From positions 372,001-436,000 of the forward strand of contig JBAZLJ010000001.1 in assembly GCA_041650315.1 (NCBI GenBank): DNA of 64,000 nt, written 5' to 3'. Each line of letters starts with the position of its first letter. The first letter of the stretch is position 1. A model generated the notes under the pieces. It was not told where the DNA came from. It made no database searches and saw nothing but the letters and a program-made list of their open reading frames with translations. This document shows, piece by piece, positions 8,797-17,532 of the stretch. A program made the position numbers and the translations under genes. This DNA comes from JAGVYF01 sp041650315. Lineage in GTDB: Archaea; Nanobdellota; Nanobdellia; Woesearchaeales; JAGVYF01.

Positions 8797-11711
8797 GATC
8801 CCCGACGCTGTTAGGTGGATGACTAGGTTTAGAACGATGAAGAAGGGCGTGGCAAGCTACGAAATGCTTCGGCGAGCGGCATGCGCGCATTGAACCGAAG
8901 ATCCCCGAATAGGACTTCCTTTTAAGCCTTAATAGGGCGAAGAACGCAGGGAACTGAAGCGTCTTAGTACCTGCAGGAAGAGAAATCAATCGAGATACCA
9001 TTAGTAAGGGCGACTGAAAGTGGCATAAGGCAAACCGAATCCTTGCAGTAATGTGTAGGAGATGTGGTGTTACAGACTGCCTTTCGATCCTAAGTCGGCT
9101 ACTCAAACTTTTTTGGAAAAAAAGACCTTAGAGGGTGAAAGTCCCGTAGAGGAAAGCCGATTGGATTTGGCAGTATCTTGAGTACCGTTTACCGGAAACT
9201 AAACGGGAATTTGGGAGTCATCTACTTCCAACCTTAAATACGTTCTAAAACCGATAGCGAAAATAGTACCGTGAGGGAACGTTGAAAAGTACCCACAACA
9301 GGAATTTAAAAGAGCCTGAAACCTAACAGCATCAGGCAGGTAGGGCACTACGGTGTTCTACCATCCGTTTTGAATAACGTGCCAGGGAGTGCATTTGAGT
9401 GGCGAGATTAATCTTTTTAAGAGTAATCATAGGGAAACCAATAGCTCGCAGTTTACGAGGAGCAAGGTACTAATCTGCCTTTAGTCACTTAGATGCGACC
9501 CGAAGACGGTTGATCTTACCCTGGGTAGGATGAAGCGAGAGTAAAATCTCGTGGAGGTCCGAAGAGGTTCTACGTGCAAGTGTTCTTGTAACTTAGGGTA
9601 AGGGGTGAAAAGCCAATCGAAACCGTCGATAGCTGGTTCCTATCGAAATTGGCCGCAGTCAAGTTCCGAGGGAGATAATTGTGAAGGTAGAGATACGGAT
9701 AGGAGATTTAGGTTCCGAAAGGGATCGGTTTCCTGTCCAACTCCGAATATCACCATATCATAGATCTCGGATGACAGAAGTACGGGGTAAGCTTGTACTT
9801 CGAGAGGGGAACAACCCAAACCATGGTTAAGGTCCCAAAATGTTGACTAAGTGTGAAAGGTGTAAAAGTGTCTATAGTCTAAGACAGCGAGGAGGTAGGC
9901 TTAGAAGCAGCCACCCTACAATAAGTGCGTAACAGCTTACTTGTCAAGACTATAGGCCTTGAAAATGGACGGGGCTAAGTCAATTACCGATACCACGGGC
10001 CATCGAAAGATGTGCGGTAGATAGGCGTCTGGCAGGAGTAGAAGTATCCGCGCGAGCGGGTATGGATCCTGTTAGAATGAGAATCCTGGCGCTAGTAAGA
10101 TCAGAGTAGAGTGAGAATCTCTATCACTGTAAGGGCAAGGGTTTCTTGACAATGCAGTTCAGTCAAGAGTAAGTTAGTCCTAACTCGGCTCCTAACTGGA
10201 GATCCCGGGAAAGGGAAAAAGGTTAATATTCCTTTACTACAGAAGTATGTGCGGTGACGCAAGTTTTTTTCCTGACGGTTCGGGCTAGATCGACAAGAAC
10301 TTTCGTTCTTGCTAAATAGGATAAATCAATGGAGTGTCATAATGATGAGAAGTTGATTAAACCTATGAATGGCGGGCTGTACAGTCCGTTCGGCTGATGC
10401 CTGGACTCCTTGAAAAGGGAAAAGAAAAAAATCTTTTGTATCTATACCCAGAACCAACACAGGTGCCCCTAGGTGAGAAGCCTAAAGTGTGATGGAGCTA
10501 AAGCGATTGAGGGAACTCGGCAAGTTAGCCTTGTACCTTCGGTATAAAAGGTCCCTGCGTTTGTGAACTTAAGTTTGCGATCGCAGGGTGCAATAACTAG
10601 GGAATTCCGACTGTTTAACAAAAACCTAACCCCCTGCTAGCCAGTAATGGTGTGTATAGAGGGTGACGTCTGCCCAGTGCCAGTAATTTAAACCCGGGTC
10701 CAACCGGGCTAAGATCTGGTAAACGGCGGGAGTAACTATAACTCTCTTAAGGTAGCGTAATACCTTGCCGGTTGATTGCCGGCTTGCATGAAGACGTAAC
10801 GAGATTTCCACTGTCCCCAGTCGCAATCCACTGAAACCTCTGTCCCGGTGTGAAAGTCGGGGATCTCCAGTGGGACGTGAAGACCCCATGGAACTTTACT
10901 GTAGCTTGTGATTGTGATGTGAATTTGGTTGTACAGCGTAAGTAGGAGTTGCTACGTTACGGCTGCTAGGTCGTGAATAGACACCAATGAAACACTACTC
11001 TTCTGGATTTACGTTACTAACTAGCGATCTTCTCGCTAGGACACTTACAGGTGGACAGTTTCGCTGGGGCGGCAGCCCGCTGAAACGATATCAGCGGGGC
11101 CCAATGGTTGGCTCAACCGGGTCAGAAATCCGGTGTAGAGTGTAAGGGTAAATGCCAGCCTGACTGATTTCCCAATAAGACGGCAATCAGCAAAGAAATT
11201 TTGGCCTAACGATCTCCAATGCCTTGTTGATGAGGGCTTGGATTGACCGAAAAGCTATCCTGGGGATAATAGAGTCGTCGCGCCTGAGAGTTCATATCGA
11301 CGGCGCGGCTTGCTTCGTCGATGTCGGCTCTTCCTATCCTGGGCGTGCAGAAGCGCCCAAGGGTGGGGGTGTTCACCCATTAAAAGGGATCGTGAGCTGG
11401 GTTCACAACGTTGTGAGACAGTTGGTTTATTATCTACTGGAGATGCATAAATGTCTGCGAGGAAGGACTTTCTAGTACGAAAGGAACGAAAGTTCGGTGC
11501 CACTAGTCTACCTGTTATCTGACAAGGTACGCAGGGCAGCCACGCACCAAGGGATAAATGCTGAAAGCATCTAAGCATGAAACCCTCCTCAAAACGAGAC
11601 ATAATGAAACGCGAGCAGAAGACTCGGTTGATGGGATTAGTGTGTAAGTATCAAGCTTCGGCGAGATATTAAGCATGTAATTACCAATAGTTTCGACAGG
11701 GATCTAATTAT
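8797..11711 (+). rRNA. rrl: 23S ribosomal RNA
   Basis: Conserved blocks are clear: GGTGGATGACTAGG near the 5' end, CCGATAGCGAAAATAGTACCGTGAGGG (domain I) near 9250, AACGGCGGGAGTAACTATAACTCTCTTAAGG at 10724, TCGACGGCGCGGC and TTCGTCGATGTCGGCTCTTC near 11310, and AGTACGAAAGGAAC at 11475. Ends are set from the flanking processing stem, so they are approximate. Length (about 2915 nt) is normal and no intron was noticed. No 5S gene follows. Confidence 0.96.
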
Positions 11712-11756
11712 ATTGTCTGTGCACGGATTTTTCTTTTTTACATTGAAAAATCCTTT

Positions 11757-11782
11757 CTAGCGTGAGCTAGATCAATTTTTTC
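11757..11782 (+). terminator. Hairpin plus T-run downstream of 23S
   Basis: CTAGC-GTGA-GCTAG (11757-11770) is followed by ATCAATTTTTTC. It lies 30 bases after the 23S processing stem and probably ends the rRNA transcript; T-runs at 11729-11739 could act first. Confidence 0.55.
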
Positions 11783-11894
11783 TTATTTTTTAAAAATAAG
11801 CTTTAGTAGTGATAACTAGGTTAAATTTTACTTTAATTATTGATTATTTTATCACACAAATATTTATCAATAGACAGAGTGCTGTCTTACGATC

Positions 11895-12398
11895 ATGTTA
11901 CCGATATGTGAACGCCCCCACCATCTTACAGATTTAGTATTGGATTATGTCACTAATTTCAAATGGATTTCCTCTTCGCTTAAAGGTTCGCATACTCCTT
12001 TCATTTCCGGAGTGATAGAGATTCTCAAAAATAGCGCCGATTCTCATATAGAATACCTTATCCAATATCCTCCAGATATAAAAATATACACTTTAGATAT
12101 TGGTAAGCTAGATCTTTATGCAGTTAGCAACAATGGCCGAGAAAAAATCGCTTTAGAATATGATTCCAAATGGCATCTGCGTTATAAAAGCATACTCAAA
12201 TTATTGCTTTCAGATGCTGATACATGTTTTGCAGTGTATGGAGGGGTTGAAGAACCTTCTAGTCGTAATATCATGTTCTATTATGACAATTTGCGGCGAA
12301 TAAATTTTATGCGCAAGAAATTTCACCTTTATGATCTAGGCAAATCGTTGCATATAGTTAATCTGACAAAAAAGAAAAGTAAATTGATTTATTTATGA
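11895..12398 (+). CDS. Unknown protein, possibly restriction-endonuclease-like fold
   Basis: The 167-residue protein has no membrane segment or signal. A central stretch runs KLDLYAVSNNGREKIALEYD, then an alpha-helix RYKSILKLLLSDAD and a beta-like TCFAVYGG. The D...E.D pattern in alternating beta strands followed by a helix resembles PD-(D/E)XK nucleases, but the key Lys is not clear, so this is only a suggestion. A TATA-like AATATTTATC lies about 35 bp upstream. Codon use is A/T-rich compared with the neighbours. Confidence 0.6.
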   Translation: MLPICERPHHLTDLVLDYVTNFKWISSSLKGSHTPFISGVIEILKNSADSHIEYLIQYPPDIKIYTLDIGKLDLYAVSNNGREKIALEYDSKWHLRYKSILKLLLSDADTCFAVYGGVEEPSSRNIMFYYDNLRRINFMRKKFHLYDLGKSLHIVNLTKKKSKLIYL

Positions 12399-12437
12399 TT
12401 TTTTAGTCTGGCATTTTAATTACGGATTTCTGACCCG

Positions 12438-14348
12438 TTATATTACATTGACATCCAACACATTGGGCACTGCCTTGATCTTCCCGATGAGTATTTTCAG
12501 CTGCTGTTCGCTTAATTCTTTGCCATCTATTTTGACGGCAATCAATGCATTGGTCTTGCGGTCCTTTGTGTTTATCGATCTGATATTGATCTTTTTACCG
12601 GAGATGACATTCAGCACGTCGGCTGCCAATCCTATCCTATCTCCTGCAAGTATATTGATAGTCAGCGTGTTGCCTTTCTCCATATCCCAATCAATCTTGC
12701 ATATCTTTGACTGGTCGAACTCGTTCATATTCGGGCAGTTTGCGCTGTGGACATGGATCTTATTATCCTTAGTCTTGAAACCTATAATCGGCTCGCCTAT
12801 CTTTATTTCACAGCAATTAGATAGACTTAAATTCTTTTTTTCGAATTTTGATATTATCTTATCGAGGATAATTTTATCATCTTCATATTCTGATTTCTTC
12901 TTTTCAGTAGTTTGTATGCCTAGCGCCTGCTTTATCTTGCTTTTGGCATGGTTCGTCTTGACGAAATTAAGCCATTGTCTTGAAGGTTTTGCATTGCTTT
13001 GCGTGACTATGTCTACAATGTCTCCGCTCTGGAGTTTATAATCCAACGGCTTGATTACGTTGTTCACTTTCGCTCTTGCGCATGAATTACCGAGCTTGCT
13101 GTGGATTTCGTAGGCATAATCAACAGGCGTGGATCCTTCAGGCAGCGAGATAGGTTCTCCTTTCGGGGTGATGACTACAATTTCATCTTTGAATAAATCT
13201 ATCTTCAATGTTTCGATGAATTCTATTGCATTATCTGAACGGCCTTTCCATTCGAAGATCTGTTTCAGCCAATTTATTTTTCGGTCGAATTTCTTGTCTC
13301 TGTCTGTTCCTTTATATCTCCAGTGAGCGGCTATTCCATCTTCTGCTTCCCTGTGCATATCTAGAGTTCTTATTTGGATCTCTACAGGTTTCTTCTGGAA
13401 CATGATTTGTGTATGAATACTTTGATAACCATTCGGTTTCGGATTCGCGATATAGTCCTTAAACTGGCTCTGGACATAGGGCCAATTGGAATGAACAATG
13501 CCCAACACTTTGTAACAATCTTCAATATTTTTTGTGATTATCCTAATTGCTACTAGGTCATATATCTCTTCGAATTCCTTGCCTCTCTTGTTGAGCTTGT
13601 TATATACGCTATAATACGATTTTGCTCTGCCTTGAACGGCTTCGGTTATAATATTTGATTCTTTGAGGAGATCTTTGACTTCTTTTATGAGCTCTTTTAC
13701 TCTTTTCTCTCGCTCATCCTTATTGCCTTCCACTTTCTTGACTAACATTTTATAATCTTCAGGATGCAGGTACTGCAGGCATAAATCTTCCATTTCGCTC
13801 TTTATTTTGTATATGCCAAGTTTATGCGCTATTGGGACGTAGATGTCTAGCGTTTCTTGCGCTGTGCTTACTTGACGCTCTTTCGGATTGAATTCTAACG
13901 TTTGCATGTTATGCAGTCTGTCCGCTAGTTTGATTAGAATTACTCTGATATCTTTCGCAGTTGCGAACAGGACTTTCCGTATGTTTTCTGCCAGTTTTTC
14001 TTCTCTAGATTCGAACTTGATGCTTGTGATTTTGGTGACTCCTTTTACTAGCTCGAGGATTTCTTCTCCAAATTCGTCTTCTAGACGTTCTGGTCTTGTT
14101 TTAGTGTCTTCAAGAATATCATGTAGTAGGCCTGCGGCTATAGTTACGGAGTTTAGTTTGAGGTCTGCTAATGTGTATGCTGTTCGTATTAAGTGCTGGA
14201 GATAGTCTTCTCCGGATGCTCTTTTCTGGCCTTTATGCGCTTCTTTAGCGAAGTCGAACGCTTTCTTGATTAATGGGATGTTCGCTTTAGGATTGTAGTT
14301 GAGTATCTGTTTCCTAAGGTCCTCATAGGTCAGTTCTGGGAGCATCAT
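12438..14348 (-). CDS. rel: RelA/SpoT-family (p)ppGpp synthetase/hydrolase
   Basis: The 636-residue protein has the full bacterial RSH layout. The HD hydrolase domain (about 25-185) keeps HKGQKR, HDILED (76-81) and KLADRLHNM (140-148). The synthetase domain (about 240-346) keeps GRAKSYYSVYNK, YDLVAIRI, ANPKPNGYQSIHT and EIQIRT..MH..AEDGIAAHW. Then come a TGS domain (about 390-450), a Cys-containing segment and a C-terminal ACT domain. All residues I can check for both activities are present, so it may make and degrade (p)ppGpp. RSH proteins are uncommon in archaea, so transfer from bacteria is likely. Confidence 0.93.
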   Translation of the reverse strand: MMLPELTYEDLRKQILNYNPKANIPLIKKAFDFAKEAHKGQKRASGEDYLQHLIRTAYTLADLKLNSVTIAAGLLHDILEDTKTRPERLEDEFGEEILELVKGVTKITSIKFESREEKLAENIRKVLFATAKDIRVILIKLADRLHNMQTLEFNPKERQVSTAQETLDIYVPIAHKLGIYKIKSEMEDLCLQYLHPEDYKMLVKKVEGNKDEREKRVKELIKEVKDLLKESNIITEAVQGRAKSYYSVYNKLNKRGKEFEEIYDLVAIRIITKNIEDCYKVLGIVHSNWPYVQSQFKDYIANPKPNGYQSIHTQIMFQKKPVEIQIRTLDMHREAEDGIAAHWRYKGTDRDKKFDRKINWLKQIFEWKGRSDNAIEFIETLKIDLFKDEIVVITPKGEPISLPEGSTPVDYAYEIHSKLGNSCARAKVNNVIKPLDYKLQSGDIVDIVTQSNAKPSRQWLNFVKTNHAKSKIKQALGIQTTEKKKSEYEDDKIILDKIISKFEKKNLSLSNCCEIKIGEPIIGFKTKDNKIHVHSANCPNMNEFDQSKICKIDWDMEKGNTLTINILAGDRIGLAADVLNVISGKKINIRSINTKDRKTNALIAVKIDGKELSEQQLKILIGKIKAVPNVLDVNVI

Positions 14349-14397
14349 AGTTGGATGGTGCGGATATCTTATTATTAAACATTGCTGTGGAATTTAA

Positions 14398-14507
14398 GGT
14401 CTGCAACGGATAAATTTTGTTAATTCTTTTGCTATGATAGCCATTCCCCGTAGTGGTGCCTTGGCTATTCTCATCTCTAGTTATAAAATTTAAAATGGTT
14501 GCAGACC
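14398..14507 (+). ncRNA. Structured repeat element, copy B
   Basis: Closing helix GGTCTGCAAC (14398-14407) with GTTGCAGACC (14498-14507), then helix AAATTTT/AAAATTT. The unpaired TTTTGCTATG leads into the core hairpin ATAGCC-ATT-CC...GG-TGCCTT-GGCTAT. The core stem differs from copies A and C (ACTGAC/GTCAGT) on both strands while staying paired. It lies between the divergent rel and kae1 genes, upstream of both promoters. Confidence 0.7.
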
Positions 14508-14554
14508 CAGTAAATTCCGTTATCTTTAAAAATCGCTTCTTTATCTATCGTGTT

Positions 14555-15532
14555 ATGAAAGTACTAGGCATAGAATCAACAGCGCACACCTTTAGCGTAG
14601 CTGTTATTGAGGAAAAGAAAGTACTGAGCAATGCACGCGATTTGTATACAACTGAGTCTGGCGGTATGGTGCCGGTTGAGTTGGGTGAGCATCATGTTGC
14701 ATGTTGCGATACTGTGTTTAAAACTGCTCTTGAGAAAGCGGGCTGCACTATGGCTGATATTTCACTTATTTCATTTTCACAAGGACCTGGGCAAGGTCAT
14801 GCTTTGCGTATTGGTGCTTTCTTTGCGCGAGCTCTTGCATCTAAATGGAATCTTCCTATTGTTGGAGTTAACCATTGCGTAGCTCATCTTTCGGTTGGTT
14901 CTATGGTGACTGATGTCAAGGATCCAGTTTTGCTTTATGCGTCTGGCGCTAATACTCAGATAATCGCTTACGAAGCTGGTAAGTATCGTATCTTTGGTGA
15001 AACACTTGATTGCGGTATTGGCAATTTCCTTGATACACTTGCTCGCGAACTCGGTTTAGGTTTTCCGGGAGGACCGAAAATATACGAACTTTCTTTGAAA
15101 GGTCGTGATTTACTTGACGTTCCTTATGTAGTGAAGGGTATGGATCTTTCATTTGGGGGCATTTTAACGAATCTTAAACAGAAGTATGCTAAAGGTGCAT
15201 CCAAGGAAGATATTGCGTTTACTGCGCAGGAAATCGCGTTCTCGATGCTTATAGAAGTGGCTGAGAGGGCTATGGCCCATTGCGATAAAAAAGAGTTGTT
15301 GTTAGGTGGTGGCGTTGCTTGCAATCTTAGACTTCAGGATATGGCTAAGAAGATGTGTGCTGAGCGCTCTGCTAAATGTTTCATTCTGGAGAACCAATTC
15401 AATATCGATAACGCGGCTATGATTGCTTGGCAGGGATTGCTTGAGTTCCAAGCTGGAAAGAAGCAAGCTGTTACGGATACTACGATATTGCCTTATTGGC
15501 GTACCGATGACGTCTTTGTAAATTGGAAGTAA
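14555..15532 (+). CDS. kae1: KEOPS subunit Kae1, tRNA threonylcarbamoyladenosine synthesis
   Basis: The 325-residue ASKHA-fold protein catalyses transfer of threonylcarbamoyl to A37 of ANN-decoding tRNAs within KEOPS. The metal-binding HxxxH is NHCVAHL, and the ATP-binding SQGPGQGHALRIG, YASGANTQI and LLGGGVACN motifs are present. It is not fused to Bud32. The ATG at 14555 (MKVLGIES) is the family start; an upstream in-frame extension runs through the repeat element and is rejected. TsaC/Sua5, which supplies the substrate, is at 41861-42448. Confidence 0.95.
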   Translation: MKVLGIESTAHTFSVAVIEEKKVLSNARDLYTTESGGMVPVELGEHHVACCDTVFKTALEKAGCTMADISLISFSQGPGQGHALRIGAFFARALASKWNLPIVGVNHCVAHLSVGSMVTDVKDPVLLYASGANTQIIAYEAGKYRIFGETLDCGIGNFLDTLARELGLGFPGGPKIYELSLKGRDLLDVPYVVKGMDLSFGGILTNLKQKYAKGASKEDIAFTAQEIAFSMLIEVAERAMAHCDKKELLLGGGVACNLRLQDMAKKMCAERSAKCFILENQFNIDNAAMIAWQGLLEFQAGKKQAVTDTTILPYWRTDDVFVNWK

Positions 15533-15574
15533 ATAATATAAATCTTTAAATAAATTTAACCATTATTTCTGTTT

Positions 15575-15922
15575 ATGATTAAGAGTCTTAAAGAAGAATT
15601 AATTTTTAAAACTAGACTTCAAGAACTTGAATTAATGGATAAAGATTTTTCTTTTGTTTTTTATAAATTGATTACTGGGGGTTTAGCAATTTATGTCTTT
15701 ATTTATTATACTAATATTTTAGGGTCTCTTTCTTTAAAATGGCTTTTGACAACTGGGTTTCTTTATATTATGGGTATGTGTTGGTTTATATATAATCAAA
15801 ATAACTACCTATCAGATAACTATACGGGTTTATGTCGGGCCGTTGAGGTTAATAAGCTCTTTTCTTTTAGATTTCATAAGCTTACATTTAAAGAAGGTTT
15901 TTATTATAGAAAAAGATATTAG
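15575..15922 (+). CDS. Small membrane protein, unknown
   Basis: The 115-residue protein has a charged N-terminus, two membrane segments (FYKLITGGLAIYVFIYY and WLLTTGFLYIMGMCWFIY) and a basic C-terminal region. It is A/T-rich compared with kae1. A TATA-like CTTTAAATAA lies about 30 bp upstream. It overlaps the convergent methyltransferase gene by 4 bp. No family was recognised. Confidence 0.65.
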   Translation: MIKSLKEELIFKTRLQELELMDKDFSFVFYKLITGGLAIYVFIYYTNILGSLSLKWLLTTGFLYIMGMCWFIYNQNNYLSDNYTGLCRAVEVNKLFSFRFHKLTFKEGFYYRKRY

Positions 15923-16395
15923 TTCTGAATGAAAATCAGATCTTTGTCTTCTTCTATCATCTTTGCGTTCTTGAGAAGTTGTTTTAGCTCGATTGTTTTC
16001 GGAGACTTTTTTAGGATTGAGATAGCTGCTTTGCCAGTTCTCACTCTGTTCATCTCTTCTATCGCGTCTTGCATGCTGTTGAAGTTCTGAGCAGCTGTGA
16101 GGCTAATAATATTTTGGATAGAATGATCTTTGAGCGGTAAGTTTTCTGCGTTTCCTTGTATGAACATCTTTTCAGGAAAGTTGTGCTTTGCAATCTTTAG
16201 AAGTTCCATGCTAGGATCTATGCCGATTGTTTTGCAATTGAATTGGCTTGATATGCCTGTACCGCAACCTATGTCTAGAAGAATGTCTGACATTTTTGGT
16301 TTGATGAAACCTTTGATAATTTTGAGCTTCTTTTCTTGCTCATCTTTGTGCAGATTATCATATCCTGCAGCTATTTCGTCATAATATCTATCCAT
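15919..16395 (-). CDS. SAM-dependent methyltransferase (class I)
   Basis: The 158-residue protein has the methyltransferase_11 pattern: motif I DILLDIGCGTGISSQF near residues 36-51, acidic motif II TIGIDPS, and GNAENLPLKDHSIQNIISL. It is short for the family, with a small C-terminal part (VRTGKAAISILKK). Substrate unknown. Confidence 0.85.
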   Translation of the reverse strand: MDRYYDEIAAGYDNLHKDEQEKKLKIIKGFIKPKMSDILLDIGCGTGISSQFNCKTIGIDPSMELLKIAKHNFPEKMFIQGNAENLPLKDHSIQNIISLTAAQNFNSMQDAIEEMNRVRTGKAAISILKKSPKTIELKQLLKNAKMIEEDKDLIFIQN

Positions 16396-16427
16396 GGTTA
16401 TTGTATAATATGCAGAGGATATAAGCT

Positions 16428-16946
16428 TTATGGTGCTATCCCTATAGTTGAAACGGTTACGTTATAGTTTGGGTATAATACATTCCAATACAGATTCTTG
16501 TTTTCTCCGTTCACTATATAGCTGATTGAGAATCGAAGCGTCGCTTCATTTAAGACATCTTGATTGAGATTAATTATATTGAAATTAGTTAGATCTATTG
16601 ATGAATGATATGCTTTGTTCGCCGATTGATTCATGAGGTAGAACCAAGTATATACGCTTTCGTTGCCTAGGTTTGTCTTATCCATTAAATCGTTGTTGAA
16701 ATCAGTCATTTGTCGTTGTCCTAATGAAATCTTTTTTAATTCATTGTATACACATGTTTTGATTATGCTTGGAATATAGATTGTATTGACTGAGGTAACG
16801 AAATCGTTCAGGCTTTTCACGCGCGTATTTTCTGGACCTTGATTCTCTATGCCAGTTATGTTCTTTTTTGGGTTCGTCAAAGAGAATACGAACAGGCTTA
16901 TGAGGAGCATAGCCATCAATGTGAAAAACATACCTTTTTTGTTCAT
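16428..16946 (-). CDS. Pilin-like secreted protein, last gene of the pilus cluster
   Basis: The 172-residue protein starts MNKKGMFFTLMAMLLISLFV, a short basic leader and hydrophobic helix, followed by an extracellular part rich in Asn and Ser. I chose ATG 16946, which has GGAG 8 bases upstream; an ATG at 16958 overlaps the previous gene. The same MNKK leader begins three other genes in the cluster, so it is likely a minor pilin or pilus-associated protein. Confidence 0.7.
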   Translation of the reverse strand: MNKKGMFFTLMAMLLISLFVFSLTNPKKNITGIENQGPENTRVKSLNDFVTSVNTIYIPSIIKTCVYNELKKISLGQRQMTDFNNDLMDKTNLGNESVYTWFYLMNQSANKAYHSSIDLTNFNIINLNQDVLNEATLRFSISYIVNGENKNLYWNVLYPNYNVTVSTIGIAP

Positions 16947-16948
16947 TT

Positions 16949-17524
16949 TTATCTCCATAATGTCATTTTCGCAATGTATGGGCCGAATAGTGTGCTTGAA
17001 TCTTTATTGCCGAAAACTATTTTCTGCGTTACCATACTCACTTTGGATTTTGCTTTATTCGCAGTGATCAAGTCTAAATCTGCGGGTATAAAACTCGTGT
17101 ATACCATTTTAGTATCGCATCCGACAAAAGATAATTCCGCATAAAATGGATTAGGGATAATCAGACTGATTATCTCTGAAACTGTCGTGTTGGCATCAGA
17201 TATCGCTTGATTCGCTACATTTGGGAATGTATCTTTATTCTTACAATAATCGTAATAGAATGATCCTACCTGCTGAAGCACTGAAGATTCGTTGCTGATT
17301 ATCTTATTGTCAATGAATAATTTACTTATTCCTGGATTCGTAGCGGTTTTGAAGTTAGATATGTTGCTGCTTGACATTGCTCTAAGCAGGTCTTCGCCGT
17401 AATTGTAAGGAGGTTGGAATATGGGTTGACCTACTAGGATAGAACCCATGACGATTATGCCGGTAGTTAATACAATCAGAGCGATTATACCATCCATTGT
17501 GAAAAAGTATGCTTTCTTGTTCAT
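16949..17524 (-). CDS. Pilin-like secreted protein
   Basis: The 191-residue protein begins MNKKAYFFTMDGIIALIVLT, an N-terminal anchor helix, then an extracellular region with Cys near residues 89 and 127. The frame opens at a TTG (17542), but the ATG at 17524 matches the leader of its neighbours. It overlaps the preceding 806-residue gene's end only if the TTG is used. Confidence 0.7.
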   Translation of the reverse strand: MNKKAYFFTMDGIIALIVLTTGIIVMGSILVGQPIFQPPYNYGEDLLRAMSSSNISNFKTATNPGISKLFIDNKIISNESSVLQQVGSFYYDYCKNKDTFPNVANQAISDANTTVSEIISLIIPNPFYAELSFVGCDTKMVYTSFIPADLDLITANKAKSKVSMVTQKIVFGNKDSSTLFGPYIAKMTLWR

Positions 17525-17532
17525 TTTTGATA

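Noticed and set aside
11727..11894. 5S rRNA after 23S
   Set aside because: No 5S-like sequence or fold; 5S must be elsewhere.
14453..14554. Extension of the Kae1 frame
   Set aside because: It runs through the structured element; the family start MKVLGIES is at 14555.
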